Source of the DNA: SZUA-547 sp963669315
GTDB taxonomy: Bacteria > Pseudomonadota > Alphaproteobacteria > Rhodobacterales > Rhodobacteraceae
Direction of reading: 5' to 3'
NCBI GenBank assembly: GCA_963669315.1
Contig: OY770021.1
Location: 3,348,001 to 3,412,000 of the forward strand
DNA: 64,000 nt
Below are positions 15,856-25,231 of this stretch, in pieces. Below the pieces are notes generated by a model, which saw nothing but the letters and a program-made list of their open reading frames with translations, did no database searches and was not told where the DNA came from. Every line of letters starts with the position of its first letter. Within the stretch, counting starts at the first letter, position 1. The position numbers and the translations under genes are program-made.

Positions 15856-17228
15856 GCGAGACGTTTCGGAAAGCGGCGGCGGCGTTTCGTCAGAAGCATC
15901 CAGAGGTCAAGACAATCGAAGTATTCGTCACTGACCTGAACGGCGCTCCGCGCGGCAAGCTGGCGCCGATCGACAGCCTCGACAAATTGGCCGATGGCGG
16001 CATGAAAATGCCACGCTCGGCGGTGGGGCTGGACATATTCGGCTGCGATGTAGGCCGGGCGCGCGTGGCGCTGGAGGTCGGTGATCCGGATGGCGTGTTG
16101 CGGCCGATCCCGTCCACGCTGGCGCCGATGATCTGGGCGGACCGGCCGACAGGGCAGGTGCAGGCGATGATGCTGGAGCCGGGCGGGACGGAGCCCACGG
16201 GCATCGATGCGCGCGGTGCGCTGGTCCGCGTGGTCGATCGCGCGAAGTCAGCCGGTCTGACACCGGTGGTCGCGATGGAGTTGGAGTTCTATCTGATCGA
16301 CGCTGCACGAGATGAAAACCGTCGCCCGCGCCCGCCCAAATCCCCCGGTCCAGGGGGCCGGCTGTATCGCAACCAGATCTACGACATGGATGTGCTGCGG
16401 GTCTTCGAAGGGATCATCACCGAGATCACGGACGCCGCCCATGCGCTTGGCGCGCCGCCGGATGCGGCGATCTGCGAATTCGGCGCCGGGCAGTTCGAGA
16501 TCAACCTTCGCCATCAGGCGGACGCCGTCGCCGCGGCGGATCACGCCATCATGCTGAAGCGCGCCATTCGCGGCGTCGCCCGCAAGCATGGCATGGACGC
16601 CACTTTCATGGCCAAGCCCTATGGAGAGCTGGCGGGCTCGGGCCTGCATATGCATCTGAGCGTACAGGATGCAGACGGGCGCAACATCTTTGACGCCGGG
16701 CAGGGCGCGGCCGGTCCAAACGAGAAGATGCGCCACGCTATCGCCGGAATTCTGGGCGCGATGGGCGACTCGATGGCCGTGTTCGCGCCTCATCTCAATT
16801 CCTATCGCCGGTTTGCGGCGGGCTCTTACGCTCCGATGTCGGCCGCTTGGGGGCTGGACAATCGCGGCGCTGCGATCCGCGCGCCGGAGGTTTCGGGCAA
16901 GGGCGCGCGGTTTGAAGTGCGGGTCGCCGGCGCCGACGCCAATCCCTATCTCGCCGCCGCTGTCGTGCTGGATGCGGCGCTGGAGGGGCTGGAGGCAGGC
17001 GAGGAGCCTCCGATGCCGGTCGAAGGCGAGGCGGGCAAGGCCGATGGCCTGGAACTGCCGCTCGACTGGGACTGGGCGCTGGAGGAGTTCGAGAAATCGG
17101 ACCGTATGCGCCGCGCGCTGGGCGAGGAGTTGCACCGCGTCTTCGCCGCGATGAAGCGGCAGGAACAGGCGACGATGTTCGCCCGCATCACCGACGCCGA
17201 ATTCGACGCCTATCTTCGGACGGTTTAA
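15852..17228 (+). CDS. Glutamine synthetase-like ligase, gamma-glutamylpolyamine synthetase type
   Basis: 458 residues from the ATG that overlaps the agmatinase stop. Glutamine synthetase landmarks are visible: VVAMELEFYLIDAARDE, ICEFGAGQFEINLRH, AGSGLHMHLSVQDADG and ANPYLAAAVVLDAALEGL. The protein is of the PuuA-like group that ligates glutamate to putrescine or another amine using ATP, and the gene context supports this rather than ammonium assimilation. The downstream gamma-glutamyl pathway genes (oxidase, dehydrogenase, hydrolase) are not in this window. Confidence 0.85.
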   Translation: MSETFRKAAAAFRQKHPEVKTIEVFVTDLNGAPRGKLAPIDSLDKLADGGMKMPRSAVGLDIFGCDVGRARVALEVGDPDGVLRPIPSTLAPMIWADRPTGQVQAMMLEPGGTEPTGIDARGALVRVVDRAKSAGLTPVVAMELEFYLIDAARDENRRPRPPKSPGPGGRLYRNQIYDMDVLRVFEGIITEITDAAHALGAPPDAAICEFGAGQFEINLRHQADAVAAADHAIMLKRAIRGVARKHGMDATFMAKPYGELAGSGLHMHLSVQDADGRNIFDAGQGAAGPNEKMRHAIAGILGAMGDSMAVFAPHLNSYRRFAAGSYAPMSAAWGLDNRGAAIRAPEVSGKGARFEVRVAGADANPYLAAAVVLDAALEGLEAGEEPPMPVEGEAGKADGLELPLDWDWALEEFEKSDRMRRALGEELHRVFAAMKRQEQATMFARITDAEFDAYLRTV

Positions 17229-17300
17229 CTGACCAAATCTCCGAGAGCGACGTCGCGAGCGCTTGACACCGGCGCGCGTTGATCGGAGTTTGCGGCACTG

Positions 17301-17497
17301 CAAGGTTCCCCCGCTTCGCGCCCAGCGCGAGGGGGACGAAAAGGGAATGCGGACAGGGCCGACCCATGTCGGGGGCCTGAAGCCGCGGCCGCCCCCGCGA
17401 CTGTATGCGGAGAGCGCCCCGTCATTGCGCCACTAGCGGGCTCGCCCGCCGGGAAGGCCGACAGGGACGCGTCGACCCGCGAGCCAGGAGACCTGCC
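17301..17497 (+). ncRNA. Cobalamin (adenosylcobalamin-type) riboswitch
   Basis: The conserved core is readable in order: GGTTCCCC near 17304, AAAAGGGAATGCGG at 17339-17352, CCCCCGCGACTGTA at 17392-17405, GCCACT at about 17429, GCCGGGAAGGC at 17448-17458, and GCGAGCCAGGAGACCTGCC at 17479-17497. This is the Rfam Cobalamin (RF00174) architecture. It lies 120 bases upstream of a HupE/UreJ-family transporter and so should lower metal import and the downstream cob operon when cobalamin is plentiful. After it come a CCGCCC-AAAA-GGGCGG hairpin (17503-17518) and a weak CGCGA/TCGCG hairpin followed by CTCTTTT. Confidence 0.95.
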
Positions 17498-17590
17498 TTG
17501 CGCCGCCCAAAAGGGCGGAAACGTGAAACGGACGGGGTGCTCCGTGTCGCGACGCTCGCGCTCTTTTCGGGGCCGACGCCGGCGCACAGC

Positions 17591-17611
17591 ACTCCCTTGG
17601 ATCGAGGGAGT
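17591..17611 (+). promoter_or_regulatory. Hairpin sequestering the hupE ribosome-binding site
   Basis: ACTCCCT (17591-17597) is the exact complement of AGGGAGT (17605-17611) across the seven-base loop TGGATCG. The right arm is the ribosome-binding site of the transporter gene, whose ATG is at 17616. As part of the leader behind the cobalamin riboswitch it could act as the translational off-state. Confidence 0.6.
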
Positions 17612-17615
17612 AGAC

Positions 17616-18266
17616 ATGATCCGCAATCTGGCCGCTTCGGCGGCGTTCATCGCGTTGGCCACGCCGGCGCTGGCTCACCATCCGTTGGCGGGCGCGCCCA
17701 TGGAGACCTTCGCGCATGGCGTTCTTTCCGGGGTCGGCCATCCCATTCTTGGGTTTGACCACCTGTTCTTTATTGCAGCCGTCGGCGTCGCATCGGTGTT
17801 CACGGGTCGCGCGTTCCTGGCGCCGCTGGCCTTCGTCGCCGCGATGCTCGTGGGCGTGCTGCTATGCGTCGTCCCGGTCACGCTGCCGATGGTCGAGCCG
17901 GTGATCGCTGTCTCACTATTGGCGCTCGGCGCTCTGATCGCGCGTGGCAAGGCGCTGTCACTGGCTGTCGCCGCGCCGCTTTTCGCGGGCCTCGGCCTGT
18001 TCCATGGTTGGGCGTTCGGCGAGACGATCGCGGGCCAGGAAGGCGGCTACGCCATGTCAGTGCTGGTTGGATATCTGATCGGCCTCGCCGCAACGCAATG
18101 GGCGATCGCGGTCGCATCGGGCTATGCTGTCTCCAAAATCTGGGGCGCAGCGACAGCGGACGCCGTGCCGGCGCGGATGGCGGGCGCGGTTGTTGCAGGC
18201 GTTGGCGCGTTTCTGGTGCTGGAAGTGGTTGAAGGCGCCGCCTTCGCCGCGCTCGGCATCGGCTAG
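17616..18266 (+). CDS. HupE/UreJ-family metal (cobalt/nickel) transporter
   Basis: 216 residues. A Sec signal (MIRNLAASAAFIALATPALA) is followed directly by HH, and the family signature HPILGFDHLFFIAAVGVAS starts near residue 46. Five or six further hydrophobic segments follow, with FHGWAFGET in the centre. HupE/UreJ proteins import nickel or cobalt; the cobalamin riboswitch in front and cobW behind make cobalt the likely substrate. It is the first gene of the cobW-cobN-cobO operon. Start chosen at the ATG after GAGGGAG, inside the predicted hairpin. Confidence 0.9.
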   Translation: MIRNLAASAAFIALATPALAHHPLAGAPMETFAHGVLSGVGHPILGFDHLFFIAAVGVASVFTGRAFLAPLAFVAAMLVGVLLCVVPVTLPMVEPVIAVSLLALGALIARGKALSLAVAAPLFAGLGLFHGWAFGETIAGQEGGYAMSVLVGYLIGLAATQWAIAVASGYAVSKIWGAATADAVPARMAGAVVAGVGAFLVLEVVEGAAFAALGIG

Positions 18267-18335
18267 GAACTGCGCATCCAAACCGACTTGCGCGGCGGGA
18301 TATTTCCGCCGCGCGCCGCATTTCTGGATAGATCG

Positions 18336-19400
18336 ATGCCTGCGAAAATCCCTGCGACTGTGGTGACCGGCTTTCTGGGCGCCGGCAAGACCACCCTGAT
18401 CCGTCACCTTCTGGGGCAGGCGAATGGGCGGCGCATTGCGCTGATCGTCAATGAGTTCGGCGATCTGGGTGTCGATGGCGAGATCCTGAAGGGTTGCGGC
18501 GATGAGAATTGCCGCGACGAGGATGTGGTCGAACTTTCGAATGGCTGCATCTGTTGCACGGTGGCGGAGGATTTCATTCCGACGATGAAGATGCTGATCG
18601 AGCGGGACAATCCGCCGGATCACATCGTAATCGAAACCTCTGGCCTGGCGCTGCCGCAACCGCTTGTCCGCGCGTTCAACTGGCCCGAGATCCGGACCCG
18701 CGTCACGGTCGATGGCGTGGTGACGGTGGTGGACGGGGCGGCGGTCTCGGAGGGGCGTTTCGCCCATGACGAGGCGGCGGTGGATCGACAGCGTCAGGCG
18801 GATGAGGAGCTGGATCACGAAACGCCGCTCTCGGAGCTGTTCGAGGATCAGCTCGCCTGCGCCGACATGATCGTCGTGAACAAGACCGACCTAATCGGCG
18901 ATGACGCCGCAACGGCGCTGATGGCCCGGCTGGGCAGTGAGGCGCGGGACGGCGTTCGCACCATCGCCTCGAAGATGGGAATTGCGCCGCTGGACGTGTT
19001 GCTTGGCCTGAATGTGGGCGCCGAGGACGATTTGGCCGCGCGTGAGGCGCATCACCATCATCACCATCACGACGATGAAGGTGAGGACCACGATCACCAC
19101 CACGATCATGACCATGATGAATTCGAAAGTTTCGTGGTGAACTTGCCGGAAATCTCTGACCCGAAGGTGTTGGAGGCGCGGGCACTGAAGGCGATCGCCG
19201 CCCATGACATCCTGCGTCTCAAGGGTTTCGCTGCGGTCGAGGGTAAGTCGATGCGGCTGGCGGTGCAGGCGGTCGGCCCGCGGATCGAAAGCTATTTCGA
19301 CCGCCCGTTCCGGCCGGATGAGACGCGTGAGACCCGGCTGGTGGTGATCGGCGAGGCGGGGCTGGACCGCGCGGCGATTGAGGCCGCGCTAACGGCATGA
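18336..19400 (+). CDS. cobW: CobW, metal-chaperone GTPase of cobalamin synthesis
   Basis: 354-residue G3E GTPase: Walker A GFLGAGKTTLIRHLL, the metal-binding CXCC motif in GCICCTVAEDF, the VNKTD guanine-recognition motif, and a C-terminal CobW domain. A long histidine/aspartate-rich stretch (encoded near 19050-19120, about 20 His) sits between the GTPase and C-terminal domains and probably stores or binds cobalt. CobW is thought to deliver cobalt to the CobNST chelatase. It overlaps the next gene by four bases. Confidence 0.95.
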   Translation: MPAKIPATVVTGFLGAGKTTLIRHLLGQANGRRIALIVNEFGDLGVDGEILKGCGDENCRDEDVVELSNGCICCTVAEDFIPTMKMLIERDNPPDHIVIETSGLALPQPLVRAFNWPEIRTRVTVDGVVTVVDGAAVSEGRFAHDEAAVDRQRQADEELDHETPLSELFEDQLACADMIVVNKTDLIGDDAATALMARLGSEARDGVRTIASKMGIAPLDVLLGLNVGAEDDLAAREAHHHHHHHDDEGEDHDHHHDHDHDEFESFVVNLPEISDPKVLEARALKAIAAHDILRLKGFAAVEGKSMRLAVQAVGPRIESYFDRPFRPDETRETRLVVIGEAGLDRAAIEAALTA

Positions 19401-19873
19401 CGGTTGCTGTCGCCGCCGAGGACCCCCGGTCAGACGAAGTGCAGGCGCTGATCGCGAGGGCGGAGGATGAAATCCGCCCGTTCTATCCGCCAGAGCAGAT
19501 GTTCACCTACTCGCCGGAAGACCTGTTCGAGAAGGGCGTCTATTTTGTCGTTGCGCGGATCGACGGGGTCGCGGTGGGCTGTGGCGGCATGGAGCCGAAA
19601 GACGGCTATGGCGAGTTGAAGCGCATGTATGTGGCGCCGGAGGCGCGCGGTCGGGGCGCGGCCGAGACGATCATGGACTCGCTGGAGGCTGGCGCGATTG
19701 AGCGAGGTCTGACCGTCATGCGGCTGGAGACCGGAATCTTCCAGCACGCGGCGCTGAATTTTTATCCGCGCTGCGGCTACGAAAAAGTCTACTGCTGGGG
19801 CGAATATGCGAACTCCGACACCTCTGTTTGCATGGAAAAAAGATTGAGCGAGAAGCGGCTGGGGGCGGGCTGA
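19397..19873 (+). CDS. GNAT N-acetyltransferase embedded in the cob operon
   Basis: 158 residues with the GNAT core: ELKRMYVAPEARGRGAAETIMDSL (the acetyl-CoA loop R/QxxGxG/A is the ARGRGAA part), then VMRLETGIFQHAALNFYPRCGYEKV. The substrate is not predictable. It overlaps cobW by four bases (ATGA) and cobN by one (TGATG), so it is tightly co-translated with cobalamin genes although no GNAT step is known in that pathway. Confidence 0.88.
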   Translation: MTVAVAAEDPRSDEVQALIARAEDEIRPFYPPEQMFTYSPEDLFEKGVYFVVARIDGVAVGCGGMEPKDGYGELKRMYVAPEARGRGAAETIMDSLEAGAIERGLTVMRLETGIFQHAALNFYPRCGYEKVYCWGEYANSDTSVCMEKRLSEKRLGAG

Positions 19874-22800
19874 TGCATCTTCTGGCCGCACAGCCCGGCG
19901 CGATTTCGGACGGGTCTGAACCCGTCGATTTGGGTCAGACGCCCGCCGATATCGTCTTCATCTCAGCGGCGGATACGGAGCTGGCCGGTCTGTCCGAAGC
20001 GCGGGCGGCGTTGGGAGATCAGGCGCCGTCGCTGCGGCTCGCCAATCTCACGCATCTTGCGCATCCAATGTCGGTGGACCTGCATCTGGACGCCTGCGCG
20101 ACCAAGTCGCGCCTCGTGATCGCGCGGGTGCTCGGGGGCGAGAGCTACTGGGCCTATGGGCTGGAGCAGTACGCCGCCCGGCTGGCTGAGGCGGGGGTGC
20201 TCTTCGCCGCGCTGCCCGGAGACGACAAGCCCGATGCAGGGCTGTGGCGCGCCTCTACCGTGTCGCGACAGGACTGGGAGGCGCTCTGGGCCTATTGCGT
20301 CGAGGGCGGGCCGGAGAACGCCGCCAACCTCTTGCGCTACGCCAGGCACATGCTGGGCGAGGGCGACGCGCCGGAGGCCGCCCGGCCGCTGCTGCGCGCC
20401 GGGGTCTACTGGCCGGGCGAGGGCGCCTCTGACCTTGCCGCCGCGCAGGAGCAATGGACCGAAGGCGCGCCGACAGCGGCGCTGGTGTTTTATCGCGCGC
20501 TCTTGCAGGGCGCCGGGCTGAACCCGGTCAACCGGTTGGTCAAAGCGCTTTCGAAGGAGGGGATGAACCCGCTACCGATCTTCGTCGCCTCGCTGAAGGA
20601 TCCGGTCTCGGCGGCGACGTTGGCGCGGCTGTTCGAGCAGGCGCCGCCAGATGTGGTTCTGAACGCCACCGCCTTCGCAGTTTCCTCTCCGCAGGCTGAG
20701 GATTGGCGCGACGAACGCGCGGCGACGCCATTGGACGCTCCAGGACGACCTGTGTTTCAGGTAGTCTTCGCGGGTGGAACCGAAGCGGGATGGGAGGAAG
20801 CCCCCTCCGGCCTTTCCGCCCGCGACATAGCCATGAACGTCGCCCTACCGGAGGTGGACGGGCGCATCCTGACCCGCGCCGTCAGCTTCAAGGGAGAGGC
20901 GTTTTTCGACGAGGCGACGCAGGCGCCGATCGCCGCCTATCGCGCGCAGGGCAACCGGATCGCTTTCACGGCCAAGCTGGCGGCGAACTGGGCGCGGCTG
21001 GGGCGCACAAAAGCGGCGGAGCGGAAGGTGGCGATCGTCCTCGCCAACTATCCCAACAAGGACGGGCGGCTGGCGAATGGCGTTGGGCTGGATACGCCCG
21101 CCGGAACAGTCGAAGCGCTGAAAGCGCTGAGGGGCGCCGGGTATCGCGTTGAGGGCGCGCCTGAAGATTCCGCGGCGCTGATGGATGCGATCCTTTCGGG
21201 GCCAACCAATTGGCTGACCGACCGGGCCTCGCGAGAGGGTGGCGTTCGCCTGCCGCTCATCGACTATTCGGCGGCTTATTCGCGCTTGCCGTGGGACGTG
21301 CGCCGGAGGATTGAAGAACGCTGGGGCCAGCCGACGGAGGACCCGTTCTACGTCGAAGGTGAGCTCGATTGCGGATATTTCGCTTTGTCAGTGCTGGACT
21401 ACGGCAATGTCGTTGTCGGCGTGCAGCCCGCGCGCGGGTACAATGTCGACCCGACCGACAGCTATCACAGCCCCGATCTCGTCCCGCCGCACAACTATTT
21501 CGCCTTCTATTTCTGGCTGCGAGAATCGTTCGGCGCGCAGGCGATTGTGCATATGGGCAAGCATGGCAATCTGGAATGGCTGCCGGGCAAAGCGGTCGCG
21601 CTCAGCGAGGAGTGCTTGCCCGAGGCGGTTTTCGGCCCGACGCCGCATCTCTACCCGTTCATCGTCAATGATCCGGGCGAGGGGACGCAGGCCAAGCGCC
21701 GCGCGCAGGCCGTCATCATCGATCACCTGACGCCGCCGCTGACGCGGGCTGAGACATATGGTCCTTTGAAAGACCTCGAAGCGCTGGTCGATGAGTATTT
21801 CGAGGCGGCGGGCGTAGACCCAAGGCGGTTGGAGCATCTGCGGCGCGAAATCCTGTCGCTGACCGCGGTCACCGGTCTCGATCAGGATGCGGGGATCGAG
21901 AAGGGCGAGGCGGAGGAAGACGCCCTCGCCAAGCTCGATAATTATCTTTGCGAACTCAAGGAAGCGCAGATCCGCGACGGGTTGCACGTCTTCGGCGTCT
22001 CGCCTGAAGGACGGTTGGAGCGCGATCTGGTTCTCGCGTTGGCTCGCGTGCCGAGAGGGTCCGGCGGAGAGGGAGATGCGAGTCTGATCAGGGCGTTAGC
22101 GGATGATCTTGAGCTTACTCAGATTCGCGTTCCCTCGGCGTCGGGTGAAGACCAGCGCTTCGACCCGCTGGATTGTACGATGGCGACGCAGTGGGAGGGG
22201 CCGCGACCCAAGGTACTGCGCGCTTTTGGGCATGAGGCGTGGCGCACTGCCGGGGACACGGTCGAACGGCTTGAAAAGCTGGCCGATGCGTTGTTGCAGG
22301 GGGTTGAGCCCGATCCGCACTGGAAACGCACGCGGCTGGTGATTGAGGAGATTCACGCCGTGCTGTTGCCCGCTCTCCGCGCCTGCGGGGAGGCGGAAAT
22401 GCAGGGCTTGCTAGACGGGCTCGACGGTCGATTCGTGGCGCCTGGCCCTTCTGGCGCGCCGACGCGGGGGCGGCCGGATGTGCTGCCGACCGGACGCAAC
22501 TTCTTCTCGGTGGACAGCCGGGCGGTGCCGACCCAGGCCGCCTGGGCGCTGGGGTGGAAATCCGCATCCATGCTGGTGGAGCGGCATTTGCAGGAGGAAG
22601 GCGACTGGCCCCGCGCCATGGCGCTGACCGCCTGGGGCACATCGAATATGCGCACTGGCGGCGATGACATCGCGCAGGGTCTGGCGCTGATGGGCGCGCG
22701 GCCGCAATGGGACGCCGCCAGCCGTCGAGTGACAGGGTTTGAGATCATCCCGCTCGGCGCTTTGGGCCGGCCTCGGGTGGACGTGACGTTGCGTGTCTCA

Positions 22801-23676
22801 GGCTTCTTTCGTGACGCCTTTCCGGCGCAGATCGATCTTTTTGACAGCGCCGCGCGGGCGATAATGGCGCTGGACGAGCCGGGGGATCAAAACCCGCTCG
22901 CCGCGCGTTATCGCACTGATCTGGCGCGGCTTCAGGCCGAGGGGGCGGAGGATGCCGAACTTCGGGCTGGCTATCGCGTGTTCGGCTCAAAGCCCGGTGC
23001 TTACGGGGCGGGCCTTCAGGCAATGATCGATGAGCGCCTCTGGGCAGACCGGGGCGATCTGGCTGAGGCCTATCTGACATGGGGCGGCTATGCCTATGGC
23101 AAAGGGGCGGAGGGCGCGGCTGAGCGCGGCCTCTTTGAGACACGGCTTTCGGGCGTCGAGGCGGTCGTCCAGAATCAGGACAATCGCGAGCACGACCTGC
23201 TGGACTCGGACGACTATTACCAGTTTGAAGGTGGTATGGCGGCGACGGTAGAAGCGCTCTCCGGCCGCGCACCGACCGTCTATCACAATGACCATTCCCG
23301 GCCTGAGCGGCCCCTGATCCGCACGTTGGAGGATGAGATCGGCCGCGTGGTCCATTCGCGCGTGGTGAATCCGAAATGGATCGAGGGCGTGAAGCGCCAC
23401 GGCTATAAGGGCGCGTTCGAGATGGCGGCGACGGTCGACTATCTCTTCGCTTTCGCGGCCACCACCGGGGCGGTGAAAAACCATCATTTCGACCTCGTCC
23501 ACGCCGCCTATCTGGAGGACGACGAGACGCGGGATTTCATCGAAGATTGCAATCCCGCCGCCCTGCGAGAAATCGCCGAACGGCTGCAGGAGGCGATCGA
23601 ACGGGAGATGTGGACGCCGCGCAGCAACTCCGCGAAACTGCGCCTGAAATCTTTGACCGGAGCGACAAATGCCTGA
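19873..23676 (+). CDS. cobN: Cobaltochelatase subunit CobN
   Basis: 1267 residues, the expected size of the large subunit of the ATP-dependent aerobic cobaltochelatase, which inserts Co2+ into hydrogenobyrinic acid a,c-diamide together with CobS and CobT. The family block IVHMGKHGNLEWLPGKAVALS is encoded near 21545-21605, and the C-terminal section carries NREHDLLDSDDYYQFEGGM. CobS and CobT are not in this window. The start at 19873 overlaps the GNAT stop; the end overlaps cobO by eight bases. Confidence 0.96.
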   Translation: MHLLAAQPGAISDGSEPVDLGQTPADIVFISAADTELAGLSEARAALGDQAPSLRLANLTHLAHPMSVDLHLDACATKSRLVIARVLGGESYWAYGLEQYAARLAEAGVLFAALPGDDKPDAGLWRASTVSRQDWEALWAYCVEGGPENAANLLRYARHMLGEGDAPEAARPLLRAGVYWPGEGASDLAAAQEQWTEGAPTAALVFYRALLQGAGLNPVNRLVKALSKEGMNPLPIFVASLKDPVSAATLARLFEQAPPDVVLNATAFAVSSPQAEDWRDERAATPLDAPGRPVFQVVFAGGTEAGWEEAPSGLSARDIAMNVALPEVDGRILTRAVSFKGEAFFDEATQAPIAAYRAQGNRIAFTAKLAANWARLGRTKAAERKVAIVLANYPNKDGRLANGVGLDTPAGTVEALKALRGAGYRVEGAPEDSAALMDAILSGPTNWLTDRASREGGVRLPLIDYSAAYSRLPWDVRRRIEERWGQPTEDPFYVEGELDCGYFALSVLDYGNVVVGVQPARGYNVDPTDSYHSPDLVPPHNYFAFYFWLRESFGAQAIVHMGKHGNLEWLPGKAVALSEECLPEAVFGPTPHLYPFIVNDPGEGTQAKRRAQAVIIDHLTPPLTRAETYGPLKDLEALVDEYFEAAGVDPRRLEHLRREILSLTAVTGLDQDAGIEKGEAEEDALAKLDNYLCELKEAQIRDGLHVFGVSPEGRLERDLVLALARVPRGSGGEGDASLIRALADDLELTQIRVPSASGEDQRFDPLDCTMATQWEGPRPKVLRAFGHEAWRTAGDTVERLEKLADALLQGVEPDPHWKRTRLVIEEIHAVLLPALRACGEAEMQGLLDGLDGRFVAPGPSGAPTRGRPDVLPTGRNFFSVDSRAVPTQAAWALGWKSASMLVERHLQEEGDWPRAMALTAWGTSNMRTGGDDIAQGLALMGARPQWDAASRRVTGFEIIPLGALGRPRVDVTLRVSGFFRDAFPAQIDLFDSAARAIMALDEPGDQNPLAARYRTDLARLQAEGAEDAELRAGYRVFGSKPGAYGAGLQAMIDERLWADRGDLAEAYLTWGGYAYGKGAEGAAERGLFETRLSGVEAVVQNQDNREHDLLDSDDYYQFEGGMAATVEALSGRAPTVYHNDHSRPERPLIRTLEDEIGRVVHSRVVNPKWIEGVKRHGYKGAFEMAATVDYLFAFAATTGAVKNHHFDLVHAAYLEDDETRDFIEDCNPAALREIAERLQEAIEREMWTPRSNSAKLRLKSLTGATNA

Positions 23677-24283
23677 CACCCAAGACGCCGACCGCCACGC
23701 CATGAAGATGGCCAAGAAAAAGGCTGCGCGGGACAAGATCATGGCCACCAAGACCGATGAGAAGGGCCTGATCATCGTCCACACCGGCAAGGGCAAGGGC
23801 AAATCCACCGCCGCCTTCGGGATGATCTTTCGTTGCATCGCGCATGGGATGCCCTCAGCCGTGGTGCAGTTCATCAAGGGTGGCATGTCGACCGGTGAGC
23901 GCGACCTGATCGAAGGCAGGTTCTCCGATATCTGCCAATTCCACACCATGGGCGAGGGCTTCACCTGGGAAACGCAGGACAAGACCCGCGATATGGAGAT
24001 GGCGCGGGCCGCATGGGAGAAAGCGAAGGAGCTGATCCGCGATCCCGCAAATCGCATGGTGCTGCTGGATGAGATCAATATCGCGCTGCGCTATGACTAC
24101 ATTCCCATTGAGGAGGTCGTCGAGTTCCTGACGTCGGAAAAACCCGAGATGACCCATGTCGTTCTGACCGGACGCAACGCGAAGGAGGAGTTGATTGAGA
24201 TCGCTGATCTCGTCACCGAGATGGAGCTGGTCAAGCATCCGTTTCGCTCCGGCGTCAAAGCCCAGATCGGCGTCGAATTTTGA
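23669..24283 (+). CDS. cobO: Cob(I)yrinic acid a,c-diamide adenosyltransferase
   Basis: 204-residue CobA/CobO-type adenosyltransferase with the P-loop VHTGKGKGKSTAAFGM, the VQFIKGG and LLDEINIALRYDYI motifs, and the terminal KHPFRSGVKAQIGVEF typical of the family. It transfers the 5'-deoxyadenosyl group of ATP to the reduced cobalt, forming the form of B12 that methylmalonyl-CoA mutase needs. The N-terminal 30 residues are lysine-rich. Overlaps cobN and the following VOC gene. Confidence 0.96.
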   Translation: MPDTQDADRHAMKMAKKKAARDKIMATKTDEKGLIIVHTGKGKGKSTAAFGMIFRCIAHGMPSAVVQFIKGGMSTGERDLIEGRFSDICQFHTMGEGFTWETQDKTRDMEMARAAWEKAKELIRDPANRMVLLDEINIALRYDYIPIEEVVEFLTSEKPEMTHVVLTGRNAKEELIEIADLVTEMELVKHPFRSGVKAQIGVEF

Positions 24284-24672
24284 TCGAGCGGCTCGACCAT
24301 CTGGTGCTGACCGTGGCGGATGTGGAGGCGACGGCGGCGTTCTACGCCCGCGTCCTCGGCATGGAGCGGCGAGTCTTTGGCGAGGGTCGCGTCGCGCTGC
24401 ATTTCGGACAGCAAAAAATTAACTTGCATGAAGCGGGCGGGGCGACCGCGGATATCGTAGCTCAGACGCCAACGCCGGGTTCGGCGGATCTATGCTTTAT
24501 CGCTTCGGATGCGATGGCTGACGTTCTCGGCCACTTATTGGATTCCGATGTGAAGCTCGAAGAAGGCCCGATCGCGCGCACAGGGGCGACCGGGCCGATA
24601 GAATCCGTCTATTTTCGCGATCCCGACGGAAACCTGATCGAGGTGTCGGTTCCGCATGGGGAAGCCTCCTAG
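24280..24672 (+). CDS. VOC family protein at the end of the cobW-cobN-cobO operon
   Basis: 130 residues with DHLVLTVADVEATAAFYARVLG at the start and SVYFRDPDGNLIEVS at the end, the classic single-domain VOC fold (fosfomycin-resistance/glyoxalase-like). Its initiator is a TTG that overlaps the cobO stop by four bases (TTGA), which indicates translational coupling. A short-chain VOC protein has no known step in cobalamin synthesis, so function is open. Confidence 0.82.
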   Translation: MIERLDHLVLTVADVEATAAFYARVLGMERRVFGEGRVALHFGQQKINLHEAGGATADIVAQTPTPGSADLCFIASDAMADVLGHLLDSDVKLEEGPIARTGATGPIESVYFRDPDGNLIEVSVPHGEAS

Positions 24673-24718
24673 CGAGCGGATGCGACGCGCGGCAATTCGG
24701 GCGTGTCCCGCTGTTCGG

Positions 24719-25231
24719 CTACAGAGCGAGGTGGTCCAAGGTTCGCCGCAGGTTCAGGCTATCCTGAGGGCCGAGTTTTGCCGCAGCCTCATGCGCGCGT
24801 TCAACGGATGTATTCGGCGCCTGCCGCCCCTCCGCGACCGCCGCCGCATACCGCCGATAAGTCTTGAATCCCGTCTCGGCCAGCGCGAAGTTCAACGCAT
24901 CCATCAGAACGGCGACGTCGCGCGCCTGCCTCAGATCGATGCTCAACTCTTGCGCTTGCTCATCCGAAATATCGGCCATCGCAAGCGGTACAAACAGGCT
25001 TTCCTGACTGTAGAATGCACCGTCATCGACGCTGAACGCCGCCGGTTTGGGCGGCGCCGAGAACGCCATGATCTTGGGTTGCGCATTCTCGCCGGTGGTC
25101 GCGCCAGCGCCAGCAGAGCCAGCGACGCTTTCCATTGCAGGGGAGAGGATGAAGACGCCAAAACCAACGGCCGTCGTGGCGAAGATGGTCAGGGCAAAAG
25201 TGGATACTCGTTTTACAGTCACGCTACGCAC
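24719..25231 (-). CDS. Exported or membrane-anchored protein, unknown
   Basis: 170 residues from a GTG, with a basic start (MRSVTVKR) and one hydrophobic segment (FALTIFATTAVGFGVFIL) that is either a signal peptide or an anchor. The rest is Ala-rich and mostly helical, with no recognised motif. It faces the cob operon tail to tail. Together with the next gene on the same strand it forms a small islet between cobO and cobQ. The start is uncertain: another GTG nine bases on would also work. Confidence 0.5.
   Translation of the reverse strand: MRSVTVKRVSTFALTIFATTAVGFGVFILSPAMESVAGSAGAGATTGENAQPKIMAFSAPPKPAAFSVDDGAFYSQESLFVPLAMADISDEQAQELSIDLRQARDVAVLMDALNFALAETGFKTYRRYAAAVAEGRQAPNTSVERAHEAAAKLGPQDSLNLRRTLDHLAL

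Noticed and set aside
19050..19125. Histidine-rich run in cobW as a cloning tag or assembly artefact
   Set aside because: His-rich linkers are normal in CobW proteins and the codons are mixed CAT/CAC with Asp and Glu.
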